Of a stretch of 61,289 nucleotides of DNA, positions 1-8,564 are shown one piece after another; the first letter of the stretch is position 1, and each line of letters starts with the position of its first letter. The notes under the pieces were generated by a model. The model saw only the letters and a list, made by a program, of their open reading frames with translations. It was not told the origin of the DNA and searched no databases. Source of the DNA: Lachnospiraceae bacterium (GTDB lineage Bacteria > Bacillota > Clostridia > Lachnospirales > Lachnospiraceae); NCBI GenBank assembly GCA_017619615.1, contig JAFZRY010000004.1, forward strand, positions 1 through 61,289. Direction: 5' to 3'. The translations under genes were made by a program, and so were the position numbers.

Positions 1-564
1 GCGAAGGAAGCGGAATTCTTCTCCTTCGGCACCAACGACCTGACCCAGATGACCTTCGGCTTCAGCCGTGACGACGCCGGCAAGTTCCTGGGCGCCTACT
101 ACGACAAGAAGATCTACGAGAACGATCCGTTCGCGAAGGTCGACCAGACCGGCGTGGGCAAACTGGTGAAGATGGCCGTCGAACTCGGCCGCGCCACCCG
201 CCCCGACCTGCACCTGGGCGTCTGCGGCGAGCACGGCGGCGACCCGAGCTCCGTGGAATTCTTCCACAAGGTCGGCCTGGACTACGTGTCCTGCAGCCCG
301 TTCCGCGTTCCGATCGCCCGTCTGGCCGCCGCGCAGGCCGCCATCAAGGACATGGACAACGGCACGACCGCCCGCTCCGACATGGAAGAGCGCGTAGAAG
401 CCGCCAAGAAGGCCCTGCAGGAAGCCACCACCCGCGTCGCTTCCGCCGCCGCCTCCGCCACCGTGGAACTTAAGGACGCCGCCTCGGCCGCCTTCAAGAG
501 CCTCATCGCCGGCTGGGAGCAGGCCAAGAAGACCTTCAATGAAGAAAGAAACGACAACAAATAA
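1..564 (+). CDS. ppdK: Pyruvate, phosphate dikinase, C-terminal part (5' end outside window)
   Basis: The reading frame is open from base 1, so only the last 187 codons are here. PPDK interconverts pyruvate, ATP and Pi with PEP, AMP and PPi in the cytoplasm. The C-terminal PEP/pyruvate barrel is recognisable from [19 protein letters not shown], the [13 protein letters not shown] active-site segment and the closing [18 protein letters not shown]. Known PPDKs stop a few residues after that last motif. Here about 70 further residues follow, rich in Ala, Glu and Lys and likely helical, before the stop. Identity is certain; the role of the tail is unknown. Confidence 0.95.
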   Translation, partial: AKEAEFFSFGTNDLTQMTFGFSRDDAGKFLGAYYDKKIYENDPFAKVDQTGVGKLVKMAVELGRATRPDLHLGVCGEHGGDPSSVEFFHKVGLDYVSCSPFRVPIARLAAAQAAIKDMDNGTTARSDMEERVEAAKKALQEATTRVASAAASATVELKDAASAAFKSLIAGWEQAKKTFNEERNDNK

Positions 565-583
565 TCACTCCGCGTGAATCACC

Positions 584-615
584 AGGGGGCCGTCTTCCGT
601 CGGGAGCGGCCCCCG
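584..615 (+). terminator. Hairpin after ppdK
   Basis: An 8-bp GC stem (GGGGGCCG with CGGCCCCC) closes a short loop just after the ppdK stop. There is no strong U tract, so termination may be weak. Confidence 0.45.
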
Positions 616-661
616 CTTCGTACCATGCAAAGGGCAACCGGCCCGATAAAGGAATCAAACC

Positions 662-1486
662 ATGATCAAAGAATTTGAAAGCGTAGCCCTGCTCATCGAC
701 GCTGACAATGCGCAGGCTTCCAAAATAGAGAGTGTCCTCAAAGATGTGTCCGCCTACGGCCGCATCGTCATCAAGCGCGCCTACGGCAACTGGTCCAAGC
801 CGCACCTGTCCTCCTGGGAGAGCAAGATCAAGCGCTTCGCCATCTCCGCCATCCAGCAGTTCGACTTCGCCACCGGCAAGAACGCCTCGGACATGGCCCT
901 GACCATCGACGCCATGGAACTGCTGCACACCGAAAAATACGACTGCTTCGTCCTGGTCTCCAGCGACAGCGACTTCACTTCCCTCGCCATCAAACTCCAC
1001 GAATCCGGCGTCTACGTGGTCGGCTACGGCAACAAGACCACCGTCGAATCCTTCCGCAACGCCTGCGATGAATTCAACTACGTGGAGGAACTGCTGGAAG
1101 AGGAGAAAAGCAGCGAAGAGACCGAAGCCGAGGCGGAAACTGAACCCGAAGCCCCGGCGGCCGGGACCGAAGGCGGCAAGCCGAAGAAGACCCGCTCGCG
1201 GAAATCCGCCAAAAAGGACCCGTTCGCGGAACTCGACAGCCTGCTGAAGATCGCCGAAGAACGCTACGCGGACGACACCGGCTTCGCCAACAGCTCCTCC
1301 GCCGGCACCTACATCAAGCGCGTCAAACCCGACTTCAACATCAAACTTCTGGGCTACTCCAAACTGCCCGAATACCTGAAAGAAAACCCGGAAAAGTACG
1401 TGACCGAGGAACGCGCCGGCAAGGGCACGGTCAAGCTGATCATGTACAAGTCGGTCGCGAAGAAGAAAACATCCCGCAAAAAGTAG
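662..1486 (+). CDS. NYN (PIN-like) domain protein with C-terminal OST-HTH/LOTUS domain
   Basis: The 274-residue protein starts with a LabA/NYN-type nuclease-like domain (about residues 8-145). ALLIDADNA carries the first acidic residues, and VLVSSDSDFTSLA the DSDF motif of the family. A charged linker rich in Glu, Lys and Arg (about 150-190) follows, then a LOTUS-like domain (about 190-270). NYN domains are predicted metal-dependent RNases and LOTUS domains bind RNA, so RNA turnover or processing is a reasonable inference; the substrate is unknown. It is separated by a hairpin from ppdK and followed 8 bp later by the P1 peptidase gene, so the two may be co-transcribed. Confidence 0.85.
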   Translation: MIKEFESVALLIDADNAQASKIESVLKDVSAYGRIVIKRAYGNWSKPHLSSWESKIKRFAISAIQQFDFATGKNASDMALTIDAMELLHTEKYDCFVLVSSDSDFTSLAIKLHESGVYVVGYGNKTTVESFRNACDEFNYVEELLEEEKSSEETEAEAETEPEAPAAGTEGGKPKKTRSRKSAKKDPFAELDSLLKIAEERYADDTGFANSSSAGTYIKRVKPDFNIKLLGYSKLPEYLKENPEKYVTEERAGKGTVKLIMYKSVAKKKTSRKK

Positions 1487-1494
1487 GGGCCGCT

Positions 1495-2466
1495 ATGAAA
1501 GAAATATCCATCCGAGAGATCGCTCCCTTCCGCATCGGCCAGGCCGAAAACTCCGCGGCCGCCACCGGCTGCACGGTCATCCTGTGCCCCGACGGCATGC
1601 GCGCCGGCCTGGACGTCCGCGGCGGCGGGCCCGCCTCGCGCGATTCGCAGATGCTGAATCCCCTGATGGCGATGGAGACCATCCACGCCGTCGTGCTTTC
1701 CGGCGGCAGCGCCTTCGGCCTGGACGCGGCCGGCGGCGTCATGCGCTTCCTGGAAGAGCACGGCGTCGGCTTCAACGTCGGCGTCACCAAAGTCCCGCTC
1801 GTCGTCCAGTCCTGCCTCTTCGACCTGACCGTCGGCGACAAGGACGTCCGTCCGGACGCCGCCATGGGCTATGAAGCCGCCCGCCAGGCCTGGGAGAATC
1901 CCAATTACCGCGACGGCAATTTCGGTGCCGGCTGCGGCGCCACTGTCGGCAAATGGGAGGGCATGGAGTGCTGCATGAAGTCCGGTATCGGCAGTTACGC
2001 GATGCAGATCGGGGATCTGCAGATCGGCGCCGTCGCGGCCGTGAACGCGCTGGGCGACGTGTTCGATCCGCGCACCGGCCGCCAGATCGCGGGCCTGCTC
2101 GCGGAAGATAAAAAATCGCTCCGCAGCACCGCGGGAGAGATGATGAAAAAGACGGAAGCCCGGGAGAATAAATTCCTGACCAATACCACGCTGGCCGCAG
2201 TCCTGACCAACGCTTCCTTCACCAAAACGCAGCTTTGCAAGATCGCCGGCATGGCCCAGAACGGCCTCGCCCGCTGCATCGACCCGGTCCACACTTCCGC
2301 CGACGGCGACAGCATTTACGCCCTCTCCGCGGGCACCGTGAGCGCGGATCAGGACCTCGTCGGCACACTGGCCGCTCACGCTGTCAGCGAAGCCGTCCTC
2401 CGCGCCGTGCGCAGCGCGGAAAGCGCGTATGGATATCCTGCCACCAAGGACATCCTGCCTTTCTAA
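1495..2466 (+). CDS. P1 family peptidase (DmpA/endotype aminopeptidase-like)
   Basis: The 323-residue product matches the self-cleaving N-terminal-nucleophile P1 family. VVLSGGSAFGLDAAGG lies near residue 70 and the GAGCGATVGKW segment around 140. A conserved region near residue 240 (FLTNTTLAAVLTNA) would precede the family's internal cleavage site. These enzymes release N-terminal residues or open small cyclic amides; the substrate cannot be read from sequence. No signal peptide is seen, so it is probably cytoplasmic. It starts 8 bp after the NYN gene stop and ends before a strong terminator. Confidence 0.85.
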   Translation: MKEISIREIAPFRIGQAENSAAATGCTVILCPDGMRAGLDVRGGGPASRDSQMLNPLMAMETIHAVVLSGGSAFGLDAAGGVMRFLEEHGVGFNVGVTKVPLVVQSCLFDLTVGDKDVRPDAAMGYEAARQAWENPNYRDGNFGAGCGATVGKWEGMECCMKSGIGSYAMQIGDLQIGAVAAVNALGDVFDPRTGRQIAGLLAEDKKSLRSTAGEMMKKTEARENKFLTNTTLAAVLTNASFTKTQLCKIAGMAQNGLARCIDPVHTSADGDSIYALSAGTVSADQDLVGTLAAHAVSEAVLRAVRSAESAYGYPATKDILPF

Positions 2467-2492
2467 AAAACGCAGAATCTCCCGCATTCCCG

Positions 2493-2524
2493 AAAACACA
2501 TCTGTGCCGCGGATGTGTTTTTTG
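2493..2524 (+). terminator. Rho-independent terminator after P1 peptidase gene
   Basis: Perfect 10-bp stem AAAACACATC / GATGTGTTTT with a U-rich 3' side. Confidence 0.85.
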
Positions 2525-2553
2525 TTGCCATTCCGGGAAGCCTATGTTATATT
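2525..2553 (+). promoter_or_regulatory. Sigma-A type promoter for the zinc-ribbon/TPR gene
   Basis: TTGCCA at 2525-2530 and TATATT at 2548-2553 are 17 bp apart, about 70 bp before the start codon at 2621. The -35 region and following bases (TTGCCA, then TCCGG) recur in front of the paralogue at 4170. Confidence 0.7.
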
Positions 2554-2620
2554 TATTTTATCTTAGAGATCGTGACGGCCTGTCTTTTGACAAAACGGGG
2601 CAGGAGAAAGGAAGGAAAGA

Positions 2621-4006
2621 ATGGCACAGTTGGTATGTGAGATCTGCGGAGGCACGGACCTGGTCAAGCAGGAAGGCGTTTTTGTCTGTCAGACCTGCGG
2701 CTGCAAGTATACCGTGGAAGAAATCCGGAAAATGATGACCGGCGGTGGCGGCACGGCCCCCGCGGCGCCGGCGGCACCCGCCCCTCAGAACAATACGGCA
2801 CAGATTGAAAACTATATTAAAATGGCGAAGAGTGCCGCGGATGCGACCAACAACAAAGAAGCTGAAAATTATGCAAACCGTGTGCTGGAATTAGACCCTG
2901 ACAATGCCGAGGCATGGCTGATCAAAGGAAAAGCCGCCGGCTGGCAGTCTTCTTTGGCAAATATTCGCCTGGGTGAAAGTGTAGAGTGCTGGAAAAAGGC
3001 TTATGCGAACGCAGACGATGAGAACAAAGAGGAATACAAGGTACTGATCCAGTCGGAATTCGTCAGTATCGCAAAGGCTCTGATCATGAAGCGCGGAGAA
3101 TTGTTTACGGATAATCCCACGAAAGACAACGGCTCCTCCATGATCGGGACCATCACACAGATCATAACCTGGAATATTGACTTTTTCGGAGATGCCCGTT
3201 TCTTCTTGTATGATACCGACACCTTCTTCCACTTTATCGGTGAGCGGCTGAATATGACAGCAGTCGGCGGCTCGAACACGGCAGATAAGAACTTCGGAAA
3301 TGACCGGAGCCACAGAACGAAATATGCCTGGGAACGGTTTATGGATCAATACGATGCCTGCATGACTCTTCTGGAGCTTGCCATAGGTTATGTTAATACG
3401 GAGGCTATGGTCGACAGAATCGTATCCAATTACAAAGTCCTTCAGCAGGCAGTAATCGATTCCTGCAGCTATACATATAGCAACGGAGGTTACGTGAAGG
3501 ATTATTCCCTGACAAATGAGTCAAAGAACGTCCGCAAGAACAGAATTAATTCCGTAGAAAACAAAGGAAGAGAGAGAAAGCAGAAATTCCGGGAAGATAA
3601 GACTAAAAAACGTGACGCCTACTGGGCCGAACATAAAGAAGAAAAAGAAAAACTGGACGCCGAGATGACGGAACTGCAGGGGAAGAAGGCAGACCTGACG
3701 GCCAAGATCAAGGCCGGCGAGGAGGAAAAAGAGAGCCTTCCTTCCGCACTCAAGTCCAAAGAAATCAAAGATGCCACCAACCGGCTGAAAGTACAGATGG
3801 ATAACCTGGGCCTCTTCAAAGGAAAAGAGAAGAAAGCCCTCCAGGAACAGATCGCCGCGAAAGAAAAGGAACTGGAGCCGATCGAGGCTTCCCTGCAAGA
3901 AGAAAGAAAAGCCGTGGATATGAAGCTGGCCCCCGCCAAGGAAGAACTCGCCACAGTCGAAAAGCGGATCGGCGAGATCCAGGCGGAGTTTGAAAAAGAC
4001 CGCTGA
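2621..4006 (+). CDS. Zinc-ribbon protein with TPR-like region and C-terminal coiled coil
   Basis: The 461-residue protein opens with a TFIIB-like zinc ribbon (about residues 5-35; CEICGG then CQTCGCKYT, with a following Met/Gly-rich linker). A Pro/Ala linker follows, then a helical repeat around 65-130 (YIKMAKSAADATNNKEAENYANRVLELDPDNAEAW style) and, from about 310, a long Lys/Glu coiled coil. No enzyme motif is present. Such proteins are common in Clostridia and uncharacterised; a scaffold role is only a guess. It has its own promoter and a terminator, and is a relative of the next gene. The GC content of its middle is lower than that of its neighbours. Confidence 0.7.
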   Translation: MAQLVCEICGGTDLVKQEGVFVCQTCGCKYTVEEIRKMMTGGGGTAPAAPAAPAPQNNTAQIENYIKMAKSAADATNNKEAENYANRVLELDPDNAEAWLIKGKAAGWQSSLANIRLGESVECWKKAYANADDENKEEYKVLIQSEFVSIAKALIMKRGELFTDNPTKDNGSSMIGTITQIITWNIDFFGDARFFLYDTDTFFHFIGERLNMTAVGGSNTADKNFGNDRSHRTKYAWERFMDQYDACMTLLELAIGYVNTEAMVDRIVSNYKVLQQAVIDSCSYTYSNGGYVKDYSLTNESKNVRKNRINSVENKGRERKQKFREDKTKKRDAYWAEHKEEKEKLDAEMTELQGKKADLTAKIKAGEEEKESLPSALKSKEIKDATNRLKVQMDNLGLFKGKEKKALQEQIAAKEKELEPIEASLQEERKAVDMKLAPAKEELATVEKRIGEIQAEFEKDR

Positions 4007-4034
4007 CCGCGGTCTTCCCCGCCGCGCGGATAAG

Positions 4035-4078
4035 GCCGGTGGTCCCTGCTTCCGGGCAGAGATCACCGGCTCTTTTAT
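4035..4078 (+). terminator. Terminator after zinc-ribbon/TPR gene
   Basis: GCCGGTG / CACCGGC stem with an inner arm, followed by TCTTTTATT. Its end touches the -35 element of the next promoter. Confidence 0.7.
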
Positions 4079-4111
4079 TGCCAATCCGGAAATCATATGG
4101 TACTATATAAT
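4078..4111 (+). promoter_or_regulatory. Probable promoter for the TPR paralogue gene
   Basis: TTGCCA at 4078-4083 is followed by TATATAAT at 4104-4111. The spacing is longer than ideal (20-22 bp), but the block resembles the promoter at 2525-2553, which suggests a shared origin. Confidence 0.45.
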
Positions 4112-4169
4112 CAACTGATGTTACGAGGATTCCGTATTCGAACAGGAAGGACGGAGAAAGGAATAATAG

Positions 4170-4724
4170 ATGGGTATGGAAACAAACGAAAAGCCGGAAA
4201 AAACTGTTTCACGGGATGTCTTGAGTAAGGTAGATAGCATTCTTAAGATAGCCGGTTTAGAGCTTTCGGCTTTACGCTTCAAAGAAGCGGAGGAATTATG
4301 TGATCAAGCGCTTGCCCTGTATCCGGAAAGTGATGATGCATGGATGAGAAAAGGGTTCGCGATCTGCCAAGGGAGCCTGCTGTCGGAGGCCCGGCCGGAA
4401 GAAAATGTGGATTGCTGGATAAAAGCCTACACCTATGCGACGAATAAAGCGTTGGTAGAGCCCCTCCAGAAAGATATTTTACATGTCTTTACCAAATTCT
4501 CAAAGTTTCAGATAGGAAAATGTTTGATGGCATTCACTCAGGATCCTTCCCAGGAAAACGCGGAAGCCCTTGTGCACTTAATGCGGCGGATCCTGTTTTC
4601 TGCCGCCCGATACAAAGAGGCGCTTTCCACCGAGTGTCTTGATGAAGACGAATTCTTAAGTGCCTGCGCTGCCGGAATCAGGGTGGCGGTGACCCGTGAA
4701 TACGGGCAAGAGGAAGAAACATGA
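4170..4724 (+). CDS. TPR-like protein, shortened paralogue of the 2621-4006 gene
   Basis: The 184-residue protein aligns by eye with the middle of the 461-residue upstream protein. Both have a repeat ending in ALYPESDDAWMRKGFA or LELDPDNAEAWLIKGKA, followed by a matching EENVDCWIKAY / GESVECWKKAY block. It lacks the N-terminal zinc ribbon and the C-terminal coiled coil. No catalytic motif is seen. The RBS GGAGAAAGGAA is also shared with the upstream gene. Its stop overlaps the next start (ATGA), so it is translated with the 4721 gene, which does carry a zinc ribbon at its C-terminus. Confidence 0.65.
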   Translation: MGMETNEKPEKTVSRDVLSKVDSILKIAGLELSALRFKEAEELCDQALALYPESDDAWMRKGFAICQGSLLSEARPEENVDCWIKAYTYATNKALVEPLQKDILHVFTKFSKFQIGKCLMAFTQDPSQENAEALVHLMRRILFSAARYKEALSTECLDEDEFLSACAAGIRVAVTREYGQEEET

Positions 4725-5629
4725 CTTTTTCCGACAAACTGAACGGCTTCTGGGAAGAAGGCTACCACTACTACATCGAGATCCGTGACAGCCGTCTGAC
4801 CCTCCGCCGCTACGACCGCCTGATCACGCTGGAGACGGAGATCGCTTACGACGCGGCCACCCTCGAGCGCGGCGAACGCACCGTGATCACCCTGGAGGAT
4901 CCGGTCCTGTCGCGCACGTACACCGGCGATTTCATGAGCCGCATCGATGAACTCGCTTACGAAGACGGCAAACTCTTCCTGCTCCGCAACTACCTGGATC
5001 AGGAGAAGGTTCCTTATACCCTGAACAAAGTGGACCACGGCCCCTTCGATCATATCCGCATCCGCGACGACGAATTCATGGACGCGCTGCAGGGCGAATG
5101 GGTCCGCTGGACGTCGAAAGGCCCCGGGGACGTCCTGACCATCGAGGGCCGCACCCTGAGTTGGGGCATCCTGGGCGGCGGCCGCTTTCACGCGGTCAGC
5201 TATCAGTACGCGCCGGACGAGGTGCATTTGGTTCCGGAGGACCTGGTTTCTTCGAATTTCTCCGGTTTCACCGCGGTCACCGTGGAAAAGGACATGCTGA
5301 CCACAAGGATGATCGTGTTTGACGCGAGTGTGCCGCTGTCGGTCTTCGTGCGCCGGGACATGCTGGACAAGGTCAGGATCCCGGACGCGGCGAAGCAGCC
5401 GATGGTCAGCACGATGACATGTCAGCCGCAGACGCCACTGCCCGGCATGATACCGAACCCGGAGCCTCTTATCCCGATCGGGACGGTCCCGAAACCGGCG
5501 GAAAAACCGGCGCCGTTCCCCCTGCCGCACGATGACCCGGCCGAGCGGGCCCGCATCTGCGCCTGCTGCGGCCAGATCTTCGAGCAGGACCCGCCGAAAT
5601 TCTGCCCCGAATGCGGGGCGCCCCTGTAG
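4721..5629 (+). CDS. Uncharacterised protein with C-terminal zinc ribbon
   Basis: 302 residues. The first 220 residues look like beta-rich repeats without a family I can name. About 60 residues rich in Pro follow, then a short zinc ribbon at the very end (CACCGQIFEQDPPKFCPECG). No membrane segment or signal peptide is seen. It overlaps the preceding TPR gene by 4 bp and is followed 10 bp later by a membrane-protein gene, so it sits in a probable four-gene unit (4170-6686). Function unknown. Confidence 0.65.
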   Translation: MTFSDKLNGFWEEGYHYYIEIRDSRLTLRRYDRLITLETEIAYDAATLERGERTVITLEDPVLSRTYTGDFMSRIDELAYEDGKLFLLRNYLDQEKVPYTLNKVDHGPFDHIRIRDDEFMDALQGEWVRWTSKGPGDVLTIEGRTLSWGILGGGRFHAVSYQYAPDEVHLVPEDLVSSNFSGFTAVTVEKDMLTTRMIVFDASVPLSVFVRRDMLDKVRIPDAAKQPMVSTMTCQPQTPLPGMIPNPEPLIPIGTVPKPAEKPAPFPLPHDDPAERARICACCGQIFEQDPPKFCPECGAPL

Positions 5630-5639
5630 GTGATGGACC

Positions 5640-6215
5640 ATGGTCTCACGCATCCTGAACGCGCTGATCTTCCTGATCACGGCGTCAATCGTTCCTTTAT
5701 TTTTCCGCAAGGACGGCCAATGGTCCACCGAGACCGCCAAAAAAGCCTTCCGCTTTTTTACGGTGCTCAGCAACGTGTTCTGCGCGGTGACGGCCCTGCT
5801 TATGTGCCTGCTGCCTGACTGGCAGCCCGCCTGGCTCCTGAAATATCTGGGGACCGCGGCCGTCGCGCTGACCATGGTGACCGTGCTCGTCTATCTGGGA
5901 CCGGCGATCGGATACGGGAAACTGCTGGCCCGATACGACTTTTTCCTGCACCTGTTCACGCCGCTTCTCGCCATCGTATCCTTCTGCTTCTTTGAAAAGC
6001 GCGGGATGGGCTGGGGGACCGCTCTGCTGGGGGTGATCCCGATGCTGCTGTACGCGTTTTTGTACCTGTACCACGTCGTCCTGGCGCCGGAACCGAAGCG
6101 CTGGGAGGATTTCTACGGCTTCAACCGGGGCGGTCACTGGAAACTTTCCTTCGCCGCGATGCTGGCCGGCATGCTGCTGATCTGCTTCGGGCTGATGGCC
6201 CTGCAGAACGCGTAA
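5640..6215 (+). CDS. Six-span membrane protein, FAR-17a/AIG1-like (Pr6Pr-type)
   Basis: 191 residues with about six hydrophobic spans, at roughly 1-20, 38-58, 68-90, 102-120, 128-148 and 168-188. The internal FRFFTVLSNVF motif near residue 38 and a conserved YHVVLAP segment near 142 resemble the Pr6Pr/FAR-17a family of membrane proteins, some of which hydrolyse hydroxy-fatty-acid esters in eukaryotes. The bacterial members are uncharacterised. It lies between two genes of unknown function in the same direction. Confidence 0.6.
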   Translation: MVSRILNALIFLITASIVPLFFRKDGQWSTETAKKAFRFFTVLSNVFCAVTALLMCLLPDWQPAWLLKYLGTAAVALTMVTVLVYLGPAIGYGKLLARYDFFLHLFTPLLAIVSFCFFEKRGMGWGTALLGVIPMLLYAFLYLYHVVLAPEPKRWEDFYGFNRGGHWKLSFAAMLAGMLLICFGLMALQNA

Positions 6216-6230
6216 GGGGGGAAGAGGATC

Positions 6231-6686
6231 ATGGAAGGCGAAGAACTGATGATGCTTGTGGAAGACATCCTGGAAAGACCTTATCAAATCGTCGATATCT
6301 TTCCGGCCCAGGTCCCGCAGGAAGGCGCGGACCGCTATTTCTGGACAGAACGCTATTACCAGAAACCGCAGCGGCTGCAGCGCATTTACCGTAAATACGC
6401 GGAGATCCTGCTGCGCCTGAACTGCTTTTGGCCCATGCGTGTATCCTTTGACTGGGGCGGGTTCTGGGACGAGGACCCGGACCCGGAAACGTTCGCGGAA
6501 AAGGTCGGAAACCTGCCGGGCAACGGCCACCTGCGCGTCCTGTTCCTTCCGCAGGAGACGCTGATCGATCTGGATGCCCCGGACACCTCCGTGACGGTTT
6601 TTTCGCCGGAGCCGGCCCTGTGGGAAATACTGCAGAAACTGGCCGCTGCGGAGGGATTTTTCACCTGGCAGCCGCCGGAAGAATAA
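6231..6686 (+). CDS. Hypothetical protein
   Basis: 151 residues, acidic and rich in Trp and Pro (SFDWGGFWDEDPDPETF), with no membrane segment and no motif I recognise. It has a good RBS (GGGGGAAGAGG) 15 bp after the preceding gene, so it is the last gene of the 4170-6686 unit. It ends just before a hairpin that separates it from the convergent DUF554 gene. Confidence 0.6.
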   Translation: MEGEELMMLVEDILERPYQIVDIFPAQVPQEGADRYFWTERYYQKPQRLQRIYRKYAEILLRLNCFWPMRVSFDWGGFWDEDPDPETFAEKVGNLPGNGHLRVLFLPQETLIDLDAPDTSVTVFSPEPALWEILQKLAAAEGFFTWQPPEE

Positions 6687-6690
6687 AATA

Positions 6691-6709
6691 GGCGGGTTCG
6701 ATTCCCGCC
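6691..6709. terminator. Hairpin between convergent genes, resembling a tRNA T arm
   Basis: GGCGGG-TTCGATT-CCCGCC is a 6-bp stem with a 7-nt loop, identical in layout to a tRNA T arm. It may serve as a bidirectional terminator, or be the 3' remnant of a lost tRNA. Confidence 0.4.
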
Positions 6710-6733
6710 GGTGGAAAGCCGGATTAAGAAGTT

Positions 6734-7462
6734 TTACAGCAGCGGCGCGATGAACTGTGTCCACAGCCAGCTGACCGGCATGACCAGCACCATGGCCGGC
6801 AGGAGGTCCGCCATCGGGAAGACTTTGACTTTCATGATGGTAAACCCGGTCGCCAGCAGCAGGATCCCGCCGCAGGCCTTGAAATCCGCGATCATGACCT
6901 CCGTGGTCAGCGGGAAGATCAGGCGGGCGGAGAAGAAGAGCAGCAGCATGATGATTAGCTGCGAGACCGCGATCAGCGCGGTGATCTTCTTTAACCGGCA
7001 CGCGAATATTATGGCCGTGAAGAAATCCAGCACCGATTTCGCCAGCAGTACGCTGTGATCGCTGTCCATGCCGGAGACCAGCGAGCCATAGATTCCGGAG
7101 CCGCTCGCGCAGAACAGCACGATAGCGGTGACCAGCAGGCTTTTATCTGCGGGCGCGCCGGCACCGGCCGGAGCCGCCGGATCTTCCCGGAACAGTTTGG
7201 CTGCCAGGTTTTCGGTCCCGCGGCGGATCCGTTCGGACAGCCGCAGGGCGGAGCCGATCACCGTTCCCGCAATCACGGATAAAATAACCGCCGGCAAATT
7301 CCGGATCAGGATGACGGACACGATACCCATGACGATGGCGCACACGCCGAAGGTCATGGTCAGCAGTTCCTTCATCCGCTCCGGCAGTTTATGTCCCATC
7401 CGGGACCCCAGCAGGCCGCCGATCGCGACGGCAAGCACATTAATGATGATTCCGACCGGCAT
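6734..7462 (-). CDS. DUF554 family membrane protein (YdfK/YqgA-like)
   Basis: About 242 residues with 6-7 hydrophobic spans. The start MPVGIIINVLAVAIGGLLGSRMGHKLP is typical of DUF554. I chose the ATG at 7462 rather than the upstream one at 7477 because GGAGGGAAGG lies just before it. The family is conserved across Bacillota, localises to the membrane, and has no established function. It is convergent with the 4170-6686 unit and divergent from the threonine dehydratase gene. Confidence 0.85.
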   Translation of the reverse strand: MPVGIIINVLAVAIGGLLGSRMGHKLPERMKELLTMTFGVCAIVMGIVSVILIRNLPAVILSVIAGTVIGSALRLSERIRRGTENLAAKLFREDPAAPAGAGAPADKSLLVTAIVLFCASGSGIYGSLVSGMDSDHSVLLAKSVLDFFTAIIFACRLKKITALIAVSQLIIMLLLFFSARLIFPLTTEVMIADFKACGGILLLATGFTIMKVKVFPMADLLPAMVLVMPVSWLWTQFIAPLL

Positions 7463-7567
7463 CGTCCTTCCCTCCATTCGTCTTGATTATAAAAGGGAAA
7501 CGGAAAAGAAACAGGATGTTTTTCCGACGGGGCCGGACGCGTTAAAGCAAAAAGGAGGAACCGTACG

Positions 7568-8527
7568 ATGTCTCTTTCGATCCGGGAGATCAGACAGGCA
7601 GCGGAGCGCATCGCGCCTTACGCTGCGAAAACCCCGCTTCTGCGCCTGCAGAACCTGGACAAAGCCCTGGGCTGCGAAGTCTACGTCAAGCCGGAATGCC
7701 TGCAGGTCACCGGCGCTTTCAAATTCCGCGGCGCGATGAACAAACTGCTCACGCTGTCGGAAGAGGAGCGGGCGCGCGGCGTTGTGGCCGCCTCGTCCGG
7801 CAATCACGGCAAAGCGCTGGCGTATGCGGCCGGGATGCTTGGCGTGAAAGCCGTCATCATCCTGCCCGATACCGCCACGCAGATCAAGGTGGATACGATC
7901 CGGCACTACGGCGCGGAGATCATTTTCTCTACCGTCGAGGAGCGCTTTGAGACGGCGGAACGGGTATGCCGTGAACGCGGCGCCGTCATGGTCCCGCCTT
8001 TTGATGATGAACAGATCATGGCCGGCCAGGGCACGGCCGGCCTGGAGATCCTGGAGCAGTGCCCGAAGATGGACGCTGTTGTGGTCCCCGTCAGCGGAGG
8101 CGGCCTGATCGGCGGCCTGTCCACGGCGGTCAAAGCCGTCTCTCCCCGGACGAGAGTCTTCGGGGCGGAACCGGCCGTGGTGCCGCGCTATTCGGAGAGC
8201 CTGAAAGCCGGAAAACGCGTGAAAGTGGAAGCGCACCGCTCCGTGGCGGACGGCCTGATCTCGCTGATCCCCGGCGACGTCTGTTTCCCGTACGTGGCGG
8301 CCAACACCGACGGATTCGCCGCGGTGGAAGAGGAGTACATCCTCAAAGGCTGGAAACTGCTGGTGACCGAAGGCAAACTCCTCGGCGAGCCCTCCGGCGC
8401 CATCACGATGGGCGCGGTCCTGCAGGGCCTGCTCCCCGTGAAGAAGACGGACAGGGTCTGTTTCTTCATCTCCGGCGGCAGCGTTTCGCTGGAGCAGCTC
8501 CGCGTGCTGGAGGACGTCAGACTGTAG
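7568..8527 (+). CDS. Threonine/serine ammonia-lyase, PLP-dependent (catabolic type)
   Basis: 319 residues of the fold-type II PLP family. The PLP lysine lies in TGAFKFRGAMNKL (about residue 56), the SSGNHGKALAYA segment binds substrate, and the glycine loop SGGGLIGG binds the PLP phosphate (about residue 180). There is no C-terminal ACT domain, so it resembles the short catabolic TdcB type rather than isoleucine-inhibited IlvA. It would deaminate threonine to 2-oxobutanoate or serine to pyruvate in the cytoplasm; serine racemase activity is an alternative. An AGGAGG RBS sits just before the ATG. Confidence 0.85.
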   Translation: MSLSIREIRQAAERIAPYAAKTPLLRLQNLDKALGCEVYVKPECLQVTGAFKFRGAMNKLLTLSEEERARGVVAASSGNHGKALAYAAGMLGVKAVIILPDTATQIKVDTIRHYGAEIIFSTVEERFETAERVCRERGAVMVPPFDDEQIMAGQGTAGLEILEQCPKMDAVVVPVSGGGLIGGLSTAVKAVSPRTRVFGAEPAVVPRYSESLKAGKRVKVEAHRSVADGLISLIPGDVCFPYVAANTDGFAAVEEEYILKGWKLLVTEGKLLGEPSGAITMGAVLQGLLPVKKTDRVCFFISGGSVSLEQLRVLEDVRL

Positions 8528-8564
8528 AAGGCCGTTTTTTTAGCAATATCAGGGAAAAACGGAT

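Noticed and set aside
7463-7477. Upstream ATG for the DUF554 gene
   Set aside because: The ATG at 7462 has the GGAGGGAAGG ribosome site; the upstream ATG is part of that site.
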